A stretch of DNA of 64,000 nucleotides from contig NZ_MWWT01000009.1 of NCBI RefSeq assembly GCF_002259705.1, positions 62,001-126,000 of the forward strand, in the 5' to 3' direction. Below, one piece after another: positions 24,682-33,318 of this stretch. The translations under genes were made by a program, and so were the position numbers. The notes beneath the pieces were generated by a model. The model was not told the DNA's origin. It made no database searches and saw only the letters and a list, made by a program, of their open reading frames with translations. Numbering within the stretch: the first letter of the stretch is position 1; every line of letters begins with the position of its first letter. The DNA comes from Alloscardovia macacae. Lineage in GTDB: Bacteria; Actinomycetota; Actinomycetes; Actinomycetales; Bifidobacteriaceae.

Positions 24682-25103
24682 CGTTCTGCTACGCGTGGCA
24701 CACGCATAGGCGCGCACTGATAGTGGATTTCATGCGCGCCTACGGCGTGCGGTTAGACGAGGACACGATACGCGACTATGGGATACGGATTCTCGCTGAC
24801 CTTGCTGCGGGGCTCCCTGCAGGATCTATTCTCTGGATGGAAATGGATACGCCTGCCGCATGGACAGTAGAAACGTACATGATGGCTACACTTATCGACC
24901 AGATGAACGCTCTCATGTACGGGCTCAGTGACCCGAAGTCGCGCGGAAGCAGACCGGAACCACTCCCCCGCCCTGGCACCTCTCCTCGAAGCGAGGCTCG
25001 ACAGGCAGTAACGAGTGAAGGGCGCACAGTATTAACTATGAGCGTGGAAGACTTCACGACTGCTCACACGTATTTGACTGGACAGGAGGATACCGATGGC
25101 TAA
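24675..25103 (+). CDS. Tail assembly chaperone, -1 frame extension (gpT part of gpGT)
   Basis: This frame is open from the slippery site to 25103. It has a GTG at 24723 but no RBS, so it is expected only as the C-terminal part (about 142 residues) of the frameshifted chaperone. Features are FCYAWHTHRRALIVDFMRAYG and ILADLAAGLPAGSILWMEMD, then a Pro/Arg-rich tail. The long fusion coats the tape measure protein during tail assembly. Its stop overlaps the tape measure start by 8 bp. Confidence 0.85.
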   Translation, partial: FLAFCYAWHTHRRALIVDFMRAYGVRLDEDTIRDYGIRILADLAAGLPAGSILWMEMDTPAAWTVETYMMATLIDQMNALMYGLSDPKSRGSRPEPLPRPGTSPRSEARQAVTSEGRTVLTMSVEDFTTAHTYLTGQEDTDG

Positions 25104-27690
25104 AAAGGGAACGAGAATCGCTACAGCCTACCTGCAGATAGTTCCTACCATGAGTGGCGTTGGCGCGGCTATCCGTAAAGCTTTCGCTGGTAAATCTACC
25201 GCGCCAGCAAAAGAAGCAGGCGGACAGGCAGGCGCACACTTCGCTGGGGGTCTTCGTGCATCGGGTGCTATCATCGGCGCTGCAGCCGCTGTCACGCAGC
25301 GCGCTATGAGCGTCATCTCGGGAAGTATCGGCAGCGCTATCTCACGCGCTGACATGATGAACAACTTCCCGAAAATTATGGCGAACATGGGCTACTCGTC
25401 TGAACAGGCAGCCGCTGCGATTAAGAAAATCAGTAGCAGCCTGGACGGCTTGCCTACCTCGTCGAGTGCGATAGCGGGCATGGTTCAGCAGTTAGCGCCA
25501 TTAACCTCGAATCTGGACGAAGCTACAAACATTAGCCTCGCACTGAATAACGCTCTGCTTGCTGGCGGTAAATCCACCGTCGAACAGTCGAACGCGCTCA
25601 TGCAGTACACGCAGATGCTGGCTGTCGGTAAAGTCGATATGCAGGCATGGCGAAGCGTCCAGTCTGCTATGCCGATGCAGCTCAACCAGATGGCCGTAGC
25701 CTTACTCGGCGCAGGAAAGAACAGTAACGACCTGTATCAGGCCATGAAGAAGGGAAAAGTCTCCTTCGAAGACTTTAATAATACCCTCGTCAAGCTCAAC
25801 GCTGAAGGAATCGACGGCTTCGCAAACTTCGAAACTCAGGCACGGAGCGCTACACAGGGTATCGGCACGGCCATGGAAAACGTGCAAAACCGCGTAGCGA
25901 AAGCCGTCCAGAAAGTCATCGAAGCCATCGGCGTAGAGAACATCTCCGTTGCTATTAACAGCTTCTCTGCCCAGTTCGGCGGATGGGGCGATGCTGTAGC
26001 CGGAGCAGTCCAGAAAGTCAAAGAGTATCTCATCGGCCTGTGGACTGAACTCGATAAAAACGGGTCACTGACCACGTTCACGCAAGCATGGGACCAGGTC
26101 GTTGCGGCACTCGCCAAAGCTGCGCAGCAGGTCATCGACTGGGCTAAACTCATACCTCCAGAAACCGCAGCAAACGCGATTAAAAAAGTCGCCGAAGCTC
26201 TCCAATGGATCATGGACAACGGGCAGACCATAGGGCCTATAGTCCAGTCCATGGCAGCAGGCTTCATCGCCGTAAAAATAGCACTGACAGCGTATGAAGT
26301 GGCCGTGCGTTTAGCGAGCGTCGCTCAGGCAGCGTTTAACGCTATCATGGCGATAAATCCCGTCACGGCGATTATCGTAGCCATTATTGCCCTCGTAGCC
26401 GGCCTGACGTGGTTCTTCACGCAGACGGAGCTGGGCCGCACTATCTGGCAGAACTTTATGAACTTCTTGTCGGACACGTGGACGGCTATCCAGAACGGGT
26501 TTAATGCGTTCATTCAGGCTGCTTCTGCTGGATGGAATGTCGTTATGAGCGTTTTTGCTCAGGTGGGAGCGTTTATCGCTTCTATCGTGAACGCGATTAT
26601 AGCGACTTTTACACCAGTAGTGAGTGCGTTTGCTGATATGGTGAGTGCTTTCGTATCGCTTATAACGGGCATGATGTCTGGTATCGCAAACTTCCTTCTC
26701 AGTATCATTTCGGCTATTCAGTCGTTCTTTTCTCCTGTGACGAACTTTGTTATGGGGGTGCTGGGAGTGATAGCAGCGTTTGTCGTGGGCTGGGCTACGG
26801 CATTGTGGAACGTGCTGACGACGATTTTCACGACCGCATGGAATAACATCGTTATCGTTTTTACGACGATATGGAATGTTCTCGTGGCTACATTCCAGGC
26901 TGTGGGCGCCGTGTTCACGGCTGTGTTTACGGGATTGTGGAATATTCTCGTGACGGTCTTTACGACCATGTGGCAGAACATTCAGATAGTGTTCCATACG
27001 GTACTGGATGCGTTGACGAGTGTGTTCACGTTCTTTGCGAATGTATTCCGCGGTAAATGGCAGCAGGCGTGGCAAGCACTCACGCAAGTGTTCACGACCA
27101 TGTGGAACGGACTCACGAGTATCCTGCGCAATAGCGTCAATGGCATCGGTAACGTCCTCGGTAACGTGAAAAACATTATCATGAGTGTCTTCTCTGGCGC
27201 TGGAAACTGGCTCGTGAGTATCGGTAAGAACATTATCGATGGCCTGACCAACGGCATCAAAAACGCGTTTAACGGCGTGAAGAATGTGATTAATACACTG
27301 GCCAGCTGGATACCAGACACAATTAAGGGGCTCCTGGGTATTCACTCGCCGTCTCGCGTTATGCGCGATGAGATAGGCCGCTGGATTCCTGCAGGCCTCG
27401 CGCAGGGCATCAAAAACGCCGCTCCTCTCGTCGATGACGCCATGAGTGCTCTGACAGATCGTGTCAGTGGCGCGAAGTTCCAGACGAGCTTCGACTATAC
27501 GGATAACCTCAACCCTATCGGCGCTCTCAGTGGCCGTTATGACGTGAGTATGACGGATAGTCGCCTGTCTCAACAGGCTCAGCTGGCGCGTCTTATCGGA
27601 CTGCTGGAGGAGCATCTGCCGAAGATTGAGGATGGCCAGGAGACGAATATGTCAAAGCGCGATTTCAAGCGCTTAGCCACCACACTATAG
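25096..27690 (+). CDS. Tail tape measure protein
   Basis: 864 residues. The N-terminal region (ITNPxx-type helical TMP fold: MMNNFPKIMANMGYSSEQAAAA, then LAVGKVDMQAWRSVQSAMP) is followed by several hydrophobic segments (about residues 390-620) with repeated TTxWNN-like tracts, and the conserved end ASWIPDTIKGLLGIHSPSRVM. It sets tail length and is injected. No lysozyme or peptidase domain is visible. A tail of roughly 130 nm follows from the usual 0.15 nm per residue. Confidence 0.95.
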   Translation: MAKKGTRIATAYLQIVPTMSGVGAAIRKAFAGKSTAPAKEAGGQAGAHFAGGLRASGAIIGAAAAVTQRAMSVISGSIGSAISRADMMNNFPKIMANMGYSSEQAAAAIKKISSSLDGLPTSSSAIAGMVQQLAPLTSNLDEATNISLALNNALLAGGKSTVEQSNALMQYTQMLAVGKVDMQAWRSVQSAMPMQLNQMAVALLGAGKNSNDLYQAMKKGKVSFEDFNNTLVKLNAEGIDGFANFETQARSATQGIGTAMENVQNRVAKAVQKVIEAIGVENISVAINSFSAQFGGWGDAVAGAVQKVKEYLIGLWTELDKNGSLTTFTQAWDQVVAALAKAAQQVIDWAKLIPPETAANAIKKVAEALQWIMDNGQTIGPIVQSMAAGFIAVKIALTAYEVAVRLASVAQAAFNAIMAINPVTAIIVAIIALVAGLTWFFTQTELGRTIWQNFMNFLSDTWTAIQNGFNAFIQAASAGWNVVMSVFAQVGAFIASIVNAIIATFTPVVSAFADMVSAFVSLITGMMSGIANFLLSIISAIQSFFSPVTNFVMGVLGVIAAFVVGWATALWNVLTTIFTTAWNNIVIVFTTIWNVLVATFQAVGAVFTAVFTGLWNILVTVFTTMWQNIQIVFHTVLDALTSVFTFFANVFRGKWQQAWQALTQVFTTMWNGLTSILRNSVNGIGNVLGNVKNIIMSVFSGAGNWLVSIGKNIIDGLTNGIKNAFNGVKNVINTLASWIPDTIKGLLGIHSPSRVMRDEIGRWIPAGLAQGIKNAAPLVDDAMSALTDRVSGAKFQTSFDYTDNLNPIGALSGRYDVSMTDSRLSQQAQLARLIGLLEEHLPKIEDGQETNMSKRDFKRLATTL

Positions 27691-27705
27691 AAAGGAATTT
27701 AGCTT

Positions 27706-28533
27706 ATGCTTAATAGGCTAGCGTACTTTTCTGCGAGCACGCAGCGAGAATATAATCTCGATGGCGTGCTCGCTTCGGCGGGTACTGCCTCGAGTCTGCG
27801 CGGTAGCCAATTCGCGTATACGCTTGGCACGCGTGATATTACAGGAGTGAGCCGCATCGCCTATGAGGCATCATTCTCACTGACAACGACGGATTTTGCG
27901 TATCTTGATGATGTGCTTAGCGTGTTCGCTCGTGATGTGGAAGCAGGCACGCCGGGTCGCCTCCGCATTGATGACTGGTATCAGTCCGCGTATATCGTGG
28001 ACAGTGAGGCGGATAAGATTACGCCTACACTCGTGAGCGTGAAGCTGAAAGCTGTCCTCCTCGCTGGCGTTTGGCATCGCGATACGGCTGTGAACTTCAC
28101 GACAAGCTATATACCCGTCGATACGCGAGGAGATCTCGACTACCCGTATAACTTCTCCCACGACTACGCTAAGACTTTCGATTATGCGACAGACATCACC
28201 GTGGACACGCTCTCAGGAGCAGACATTAGCCTAACTATTTACGGTCAGACAGTCAACCCGAGTATTACTATCGGCGATAACGTGTACGCGGTGAACGTCA
28301 CTGTCCCCTCAAATGGCGTCCTCAAAGTGGACGGGTTGACGCACACGGTCACACTCTATGATGCGGACGGCATGGCCACAAACGTGTTCGCAAAAGCCAA
28401 ACGCGAAACAGGTAGCAACATCTTCCACCGGTTAGGCTCAGGAGTCTCTACCGTCGCATGGAATCGCGGATTTAACTTCGACATCACCGTACACGAGACA
28501 AGCGGAGGACCATTATGGGCGTACCAGTCATAA
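27706..28533 (+). CDS. Distal tail protein (Dit-like)
   Basis: 275 residues. MLNRLAYFSASTQREYNLDG and GTRDITGVSRIAYEASFSLT mark the N-terminal half; a beta-rich galectin-like C-terminal half follows (TVNPSITIGDNVYAVNVTV). Position directly after the tape measure gene fits a Dit/hub protein that connects tube and tip. It overlaps the next gene by 19 bp. Confidence 0.8.
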   Translation: MLNRLAYFSASTQREYNLDGVLASAGTASSLRGSQFAYTLGTRDITGVSRIAYEASFSLTTTDFAYLDDVLSVFARDVEAGTPGRLRIDDWYQSAYIVDSEADKITPTLVSVKLKAVLLAGVWHRDTAVNFTTSYIPVDTRGDLDYPYNFSHDYAKTFDYATDITVDTLSGADISLTIYGQTVNPSITIGDNVYAVNVTVPSNGVLKVDGLTHTVTLYDADGMATNVFAKAKRETGSNIFHRLGSGVSTVAWNRGFNFDITVHETSGGPLWAYQS

Positions 28534-29474
28534 CCCTCTACCAGGGGTCGAACCGCGAAGCCTTCGCACAGACAGACAGCTTCACACTCGACTACGCGTA
28601 CGGGGATGAGGAGAATGACTTCGAACTCTCCTTCACGAGTTCGAGCGTGGAGCCGACTCGCGTGACAGCGTTTAAATTGAACGATGCATCGGACGTCGCC
28701 GGCTTCGTCGATACTATAGACTCCACGTATAAAGACGGAAACTATACTATCGTTCTCGCAGGCACAAGCATTCAAGGCGTACTCGATAAACGCATTATCG
28801 AACCACCAGCAGGGCAAGCATACTACACGATAAACGGAAACCTCACCAGCGGGCTAAACACGCTCCTCTCACGAACCCAGCTCAGCAGTCTCGTACGCAT
28901 AAAAAACGTTCCAGCACGCTCCATCAGCTTCCAATTCGACCGATACACGAGCGTCTGGAACGGACTACGCAAACTCGCCAAAAGCCTCACCATGCGCGTC
29001 CAACTCGACCTCGCTGACGACAACCACATCGAACTGAGCTTCACACCACTGTAAACCACAACAATCAGCAGCGAAAACATCCACTACGAGGCGAAGAAAA
29101 CCACGAGGTTCACCACACACATCATCGCACTCGGAGAGGGAGAGCTTACCGCACGAGCCGTCGGGCATGCTTACTGGACGGGTACACAGATCGTCACAAG
29201 CAAGCCGAGCGGATGGCAGGAAGGCTATACGCAAACCTACGAGATGAACACCATCGGCGCAGACAAAATCACAGACACCGCCGTGGAACAACTCCAAAAA
29301 ATCATCAGCGAACTGCAATCCATCGAGATTAAACAGCCCGACGGTGACTATCCGCTCGACTGCACATTCACGCTGACAGATCTGCCCACGGGAATGACCG
29401 TCAGTGCGCGCATCAGCAAACTTATTATCAAGATCAGCAAAGGCGTTAAAACGCTAGAAGTGGAAGTGAAATAA
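28515..29474 (+). pseudogene. Tail tip protein (Gp37-like) interrupted by one in-frame TAA
   Basis: The frame starts at 28515 (MGVPVITLYQGSNREAFAQT) and encodes 179 residues to TAA at 29052-29054. The same frame continues without any other stop for 140 codons to 29474 (TTTISSENIHYEAKKTTRF, ending KGVKTLEVEVK), so the intact gene would be 319 residues. This resembles the ReqiPepy6 Gp37-like tail proteins common in actinophages. A single base change (for example C to T in CAA) explains it. Unless the stop is read through, the tail tip lacks its C-terminal half. Confidence 0.85.
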
Positions 29475-29475
29475 C

Positions 29476-29763
29476 ATGCCAATCACACGCAACCTGTGCA
29501 TGTATAAATGCGACAGGGATGGAAAAACAGAAGTGCTCGACGAGACATCCTCGCAGGCAGGACGGTGGCGTACATATAGTTTTACGCGCGCTAACCAAAC
29601 CACGAGCGACGTACTACTCTGCCCTGACTGCGCAGACAAGTACGTGCAGACACTCGCAGCCGCTGACACTATCTTCGATACGTTCATGGGAAACATACGC
29701 ATCGAAGCAGGCAAACACGCGGAAGATATACGCCCTACACATATTCCAGAAACGGAGGAATAA
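29476..29763 (+). CDS. Small tail-region protein with Cys pairs
   Basis: 95 residues. Cys pairs NLCMYKCDRDGK and VLLCPDCADKY suggest a small zinc-binding fold. It lies 1 bp after the interrupted tail gene and 4 bp before the receptor-binding protein, so it is co-translated with tail genes. Function is unknown; the C-terminal acidic helix may bind a tail partner. Confidence 0.65.
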   Translation: MPITRNLCMYKCDRDGKTEVLDETSSQAGRWRTYSFTRANQTTSDVLLCPDCADKYVQTLAAADTIFDTFMGNIRIEAGKHAEDIRPTHIPETEE

Positions 29764-29767
29764 CTAG

Positions 29768-30574
29768 ATGAGTACACACCTCGTTACCGCACGCCAGAAC
29801 GTCGCCCACGTCACCAGCGACGACGAAGCACACTTGAACGCGCAGATCATGGGAGACGGCCAGTATCTACTCACAGAAAACTGGACGCCATCTCTCCTCT
29901 CAGCGAGCACGGTCAGTCTACCTGTGGGAGACTGGATGTGGAACGGACACTATATGCGTATCACCGCGCAGGAACAGATGAGCATAGGAAACGGTGTCCA
30001 GTCTGGCTCCACGCGCGACGACCTCATCTGCTTCCACTATGCGCGAGATACGCGAACCGGAGTCGAGAACGCGAACATCGTCATCATCCGAGGGCAGATT
30101 AACCGTGGCGTAGGCGTACCACCTATCACAACGTCGCTGCTGAATTCTCCGACGGAATCATACATGGTGTTCGCTGTGATTCACTGGAGTGGACTCACGC
30201 CGAGCGTGAAGAGCACGGCGGAAGTGCTGCCTAGTTTACGTAATCTTAATTCTCGGCTCGATGCTGCAGCACAAACCACGAGCACTCGACTACCGTATAT
30301 GGATCGTAACGTAACCTTTTACAAAATCGGCAAGATAGTAACCGTCTCACAGCAGGTACTGACTACCTCGACGGGCTCGAACGCGCACTTTACTGCTAGC
30401 TCGGAACGCGTGCCTGACGGGTATCGTCCGGCCTCGCAGGGAGTGCTCCTCATGAGTGATAACACGGGCGTTTCAGCGAGCATGATGGTCAACTCGCTGG
30501 GGCAGATAGAAGTAAACGGCACTATCAACGGGTCGCGCTACCTGCAGGTCTTCGGCTCGTGGATTACCGCTTAA
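29768..30574 (+). CDS. Receptor-binding / tail fibre protein with invertible C-terminal cassette
   Basis: 268 residues. Residues 1-157 are the constant part (LVTARQNVAHVTSDDEAHLN, GDWMWNGHYMRITAQEQMS, YMVFAVIHWSGLTPSV). The inverted-repeat site covers codons for LRNLNSRL (157-164). Residues 165-268 form the variable part ending SERVPDGYRPAS ... VFGSWITA. A second, inverted cassette (30571-30885) encodes an alternative 104-residue end. The two stop codons overlap within the palindrome GCTTAAGC. The protein should bind the host surface, and inversion would change specificity. An RBS (GGAGG) precedes ATG. Confidence 0.88.
   Translation: MSTHLVTARQNVAHVTSDDEAHLNAQIMGDGQYLLTENWTPSLLSASTVSLPVGDWMWNGHYMRITAQEQMSIGNGVQSGSTRDDLICFHYARDTRTGVENANIVIIRGQINRGVGVPPITTSLLNSPTESYMVFAVIHWSGLTPSVKSTAEVLPSLRNLNSRLDAAAQTTSTRLPYMDRNVTFYKIGKIVTVSQQVLTTSTGSNAHFTASSERVPDGYRPASQGVLLMSDNTGVSASMMVNSLGQIEVNGTINGSRYLQVFGSWITA
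30237..30259 (+). repeat. Inversion site 1 in the RBP gene
   Basis: The 19-bp core TAATCTTAATTCTCGGCTC (30241-30259) is repeated exactly in inverse orientation at 30886-30904. Including four more bases, 22 of 23 match (mismatch G/A at 30240). It is read in frame as RNLNSRL. Confidence 0.9.
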
Positions 30575-30885
30575 GCTGGCATCGCGTCGTTCGTGACCCA
30601 TGCGCCCTGCGCACTCGAATACCCACTTTTCGGGTCGCCCAGCATTGTAATATCGCCCGCCGTGCCGAGCAGGCATGCGAAGCCAACATTCAGGAAGTGA
30701 ATAGGCGTATTACCGCTAATCGGCCGATAGCCGGCGGGTATGGTCTCGCTTGCTCGACTATAGTTCTGCATGCCTGAGCCTGTGAACTTGACGTTACCAT
30801 TCGCAAAGACCATACTACCGACGCGAGAAAGCTGGATGCTGCCACTCGCGTACGGAGGCCTCCACGAGACGGACTTCCACGTAGA
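30571..30885 (-). CDS. Silent alternative C-terminal cassette of the receptor-binding protein
   Basis: On the minus strand, directly after the inverted repeat, 104 codons are open and end with TAA at 30571-30573: STWKSVSWRPPYASGSIQ, then SRASETIPAGYRPISG and ending VTNDAMPA. It has no start of its own in phase with an RBS. Its length equals the active cassette exactly, and both share the motif P-x-GYRP at nearly the same place. The phase at the repeat is identical (NSRL), so inversion would create an intact 268-residue alternative protein. Confidence 0.88.
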   Translation of the reverse strand, partial: STWKSVSWRPPYASGSIQLSRVGSMVFANGNVKFTGSGMQNYSRASETIPAGYRPISGNTPIHFLNVGFACLLGTAGDITMLGDPKSGYSSAQGAWVTNDAMPA

Positions 30886-30908
30886 GAGCCGAGAATTAAG
30901 ATTATGTA
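30886..30908 (-). repeat. Inversion site 2, distal to the silent cassette
   Basis: It is the inverse copy of 30237-30259. The two sites define an invertible segment of 672 bp that contains both cassettes and nothing else. Confidence 0.9.
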
Positions 30909-30938
30909 TTTTTGCGCGAGGGAGGAGGCGCGCTTATT

Positions 30939-31460
30939 TTGTATCCACAGATTGAATTCCCAGAGGGTACTGACCCCATGGTTATTGCTCTCACGTTTAT
31001 AGTAATTAGCCTCATCATCGCCGGGTCGGCGGTGATTAAGCTCTGGCTGGAGCGTGCTGACCGACGCAGTGAGGAGCGGACGGAGAAGATAGACCTGACG
31101 AACCGTGAGGCACTTGACCATGTGCTCGAGAATACGCCGACGATGAGTGAGGTGAAGGCGAAGCTCGACAGAGACTATCATGCGATATCTGAGCATGCGG
31201 AGCGGATAGATACGCTGCAGGAGACGGTCGATGACATGTATCTGAGTCAGCTTCGTGCTCGTCTCTTTGCTCATCCTCGTAGTCGTGTTGAGCATGAGGA
31301 GCTTCTCGAGGTCGCCCAGAAGTATATCGAGCTCGGCGGGAATGGTCTCGGTCACGTGCGTGCCGAGTGGCTCGAAGAGCGTTATAAGTTGCGCCTGACG
31401 AAGAATAATTGGGATTACACGCGTCCGCTCGACGATAAAGAGGAGAAGGATGAAAATTAA
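30939..31460 (+). CDS. Single-pass membrane prophage protein (DUF2746-like)
   Basis: 173 residues from a TTG at 30939, chosen because GGGAGGAGG lies about 9 nt upstream; an ATG at 30978 (MVIALTF) is the alternative. A membrane helix (about residues 14-32) is followed by a basic region and a long helical part (EVKAKLDRDYHAISEHAERI, LQETVDDMYLSQLRARLFAH). Position after the RBP and before the lysis genes resembles the membrane proteins (DUF2746) of actinophage lysis regions; family assignment is tentative. Confidence 0.6.
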   Translation: MYPQIEFPEGTDPMVIALTFIVISLIIAGSAVIKLWLERADRRSEERTEKIDLTNREALDHVLENTPTMSEVKAKLDRDYHAISEHAERIDTLQETVDDMYLSQLRARLFAHPRSRVEHEELLEVAQKYIELGGNGLGHVRAEWLEERYKLRLTKNNWDYTRPLDDKEEKDEN

Positions 31461-31602
31461 GCACGTTTTTGGCGCGCTTACTGTGATTGCTGGTGCGGGA
31501 CTCGTATCCGCGCTGCTATTACTGGCAGTGTTGCTCTTTATAAAATATGTGGCTCTTGCTGCGCTTATTGTTTTTTACCTCGCCGCCGGCGGGGCTTTTT
31601 AA
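31450..31602 (+). CDS. Small two-helix membrane protein (putative holin/antiholin)
   Basis: 50 residues from ATG 31450, preceded by GAGGAGAAGG and overlapping the preceding stop by 11 bp. After MKIKHVFGA there are two hydrophobic helices (about 8-30 and 33-46) with only one Lys between. It lies immediately upstream of the endolysin gene, so it is a good second lysis membrane protein next to the holin downstream. It is too short for most gene callers. Confidence 0.65.
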   Translation: MKIKHVFGALTVIAGAGLVSALLLLAVLLFIKYVALAALIVFYLAAGGAF

Positions 31603-31617
31603 TAGAAAGGAGCATAG

Positions 31618-32661
31618 ATGGCTCTTCAAGGTATAGATATCAGTAATTGGCAGAATGGTATTAACCTCGCGGTCGTGCCCGCCGATTTCGTCATGGTCAA
31701 GGTCACGCAGGGGGCGTCGTATATTTCTCCTGATGCTGCGCGTCAGGTGGAGCAGGCGCGCTCACTCGGCCGCCCATTCGGCGTCTACATGTATGTGGGC
31801 GGGGGTAATGCGGAACGCGAGGCAGACTTCTTCATTGACAACATCCAGAATTGGATTGGTCATGGCGTGCTCGCTGTGGACTGGGAACGAGGCGATAATG
31901 ATGCGTGGGGTAATACTGATTACCTGCGTCGCGTCATCGCACAGGTCATCAAACGCACGGGCATTCCTCCGCTTCTGTATGCGGGGGCGTCTGGCTTCCC
32001 GTGGGATGTGGCGCGCGAGTATAATTGCGCGACGTGGGTTGCTCAGTACGCAGACACGAAACACACGACCGGCTATCAGGATACTCCGTGGAACGAGGGG
32101 GCTTACGCGTGTGCGAAGCGCCAGTACGCGTCAACGGGGCGGCTGCCGGGCTATGGTGGTAACCTCGACCTGAATAAGTTCTACGGTGGCGTGGACGCGT
32201 GGCAGAAGATAGCGAATCCGCAGAATACGCAGCCAGCGCCAGTGCCTGCTCCTGTGGCTCCTGTGCTTGAGGGTGATGTGGTAGATTTGGTCATCGCCGT
32301 GCGTCGTGGCGAGTACGGGAATAATCCGGAGCGCGCTCAGAAGCTCGGAGCACGAGCGGAGGAAGTGCAGGGTCTTATTAATCACATCGCTACCGCGAGC
32401 GTAGACGAGCTTGTGGCTGAGACGTGGGCTGGCAAGTATGGTAATGGCGACCGTCGAACGAACGTTCTGGGCGAGCGTGCAGAAGAAGTACGTAACGCTA
32501 TCAACGGCGCTGCACAGCACACTATACATACCGTCTCTCGCGGCGAAACGCTCAGCAGCATCGCCGCGAAATACGGCACGAACTGGCAGCATCTCGCGCA
32601 GATTAACGGTCTGAATAATCCAAATCTCATCTACGCTGGCCAGCGTATAACCATCAAGTAA
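31618..32661 (+). CDS. Endolysin: GH25 muramidase, two CW_7 repeats and LysM
   Basis: 347 residues. The GH25 domain (1-205) begins [11 protein letters not shown], with catalytic D88 and E90 in [10 protein letters not shown] Pro/Ala linker leads to two CW_7 (Cpl-7) repeats: [20 protein letters not shown] and [20 protein letters not shown], and a C-terminal LysM ([28 protein letters not shown]). It cleaves the glycan strand of the host wall. CW_7 binds muropeptides in the Cpl-7 lysozyme. No signal peptide, so release depends on the holin. RBS AAAGGAG. Confidence 0.96.
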   Translation: MALQGIDISNWQNGINLAVVPADFVMVKVTQGASYISPDAARQVEQARSLGRPFGVYMYVGGGNAEREADFFIDNIQNWIGHGVLAVDWERGDNDAWGNTDYLRRVIAQVIKRTGIPPLLYAGASGFPWDVAREYNCATWVAQYADTKHTTGYQDTPWNEGAYACAKRQYASTGRLPGYGGNLDLNKFYGGVDAWQKIANPQNTQPAPVPAPVAPVLEGDVVDLVIAVRRGEYGNNPERAQKLGARAEEVQGLINHIATASVDELVAETWAGKYGNGDRRTNVLGERAEEVRNAINGAAQHTIHTVSRGETLSSIAAKYGTNWQHLAQINGLNNPNLIYAGQRITIK

Positions 32662-32671
32662 GGAGAAGAAA

Positions 32672-32893
32672 ATGGCAGAACATGCTAAAAATGAAACCAC
32701 AGACTACACTCCGGTTTTCAATGAGCAGATCCGCACGGTCATCTACGTGCTCGGCCTCGTAGCCTCCGTCGTCGGCCTTGGCTGCCTGACGTTTGGCGCT
32801 CCGGACGTGGGCGGTTTTATCTCGACGGCTGCGGGCATGCTGACTGCAGGCTTCGGCGTAGCGTATAACCCAGTCCGCCTCTCGAACAAGTAA
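32672..32893 (+). CDS. Phage holin
   Basis: 73 residues with two membrane helices (about 23-43 and 45-65), a charged N-terminus and a Gly-rich loop (TFGAPDVGGFIS). It starts 10 bp after the endolysin stop with RBS AAGGAG and is followed by a strong terminator. It would form pores that release the endolysin. Typical of actinophage holins located after the lysin. Confidence 0.85.
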   Translation: MAEHAKNETTDYTPVFNEQIRTVIYVLGLVASVVGLGCLTFGAPDVGGFISTAAGMLTAGFGVAYNPVRLSNK

Positions 32894-32906
32894 GCGGATG
32901 TAAATA

Positions 32907-32951
32907 GCGGGCAGTTATTAGTTTTTGTCTAATAACTGCCCGCACTTTTTT
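32907..32951 (+). terminator. Strong terminator ending the late operon
   Basis: GCGGGCAGTTATTAG pairs perfectly with CTAATAACTGCCCGC (15 bp) around a 7-nt loop, followed by six T. Confidence 0.95.
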
Positions 32952-33027
32952 ATTTAATCCCGTAGCACGATTCGCATGTTAAGAAGGCTCTGAACATGCT
33001 CTCACGCTAATGTTTTCAACGATAAGA

Positions 33028-33054
33028 GCACGCGTAGTTTATTTAATCGCGTGC
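33028..33054. terminator. Hairpin at the end of the int/HTH operon
   Basis: GCACGCG / CGCGTGC with a 13-nt AT loop, 11 bp beyond the HTH stop on the minus strand. T tract is poor (TCTTAT). Confidence 0.4.
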
Positions 33055-33064
33055 GCTGCATCGT

Positions 33065-33265
33065 TTACTTATCGCCGCTTTTCCTCGGTCGTCCGCCGTG
33101 ACCTGGCCGCGAGGCCTGCCACGCGTCTATCGTTTCAGGAAGCCAGCCGCGTGACCGGCCGACGATGGCGTCAGGCTAGGGCAGGTTGAGCGTGCTTAAT
33201 GCTCCCTGTGTGATGCCGAACTGACGCGCTATGTCAGCCAGACTCATGTAGTGTATGGTACTCAC
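33065..33265 (-). pseudogene. AlpA/excisionase-like HTH protein, interrupted by an amber codon
   Basis: The gene starts with GTG at 33265, overlapping TGA of the original integrase frame (GTGA), with AAGGAG 6 nt upstream. It encodes MSTIHYMSLADIARQFGITQ..., a helix-turn-helix, then TAG at 33176-33178 (codon 30), and continues in frame DAIVGRSRGWLPETIDAW..GRPRKSGDK to TAA at 33065. The full product would be 66 residues and fits small phage DNA-binding proteins that select the site by a WLPETIDAW-type wing. Being coupled to int, it probably is the recombination directionality factor or a regulator. Presently truncated. Confidence 0.8.
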
Positions 33266-33318
33266 TTCTTGCTCCTTTGTCCGAGGAGGATGAAGGCTAC
33301 TGTGGCCACGCCGATACC

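Noticed and set aside
30571-30813. Independent 80-codon minus-strand gene starting at ATG 30813
   Set aside because: No RBS; the open frame extends upstream to the inverted repeat at 30886 and matches the active RBP cassette in length, so it is better explained as a silent cassette.
33008-33021. TAATGTTTTCAACG resembling the sequence just left of attR (34902-34915, 13 of 14)
   Set aside because: It is short, AT-rich and outside the attachment core; without more copies it may be chance.
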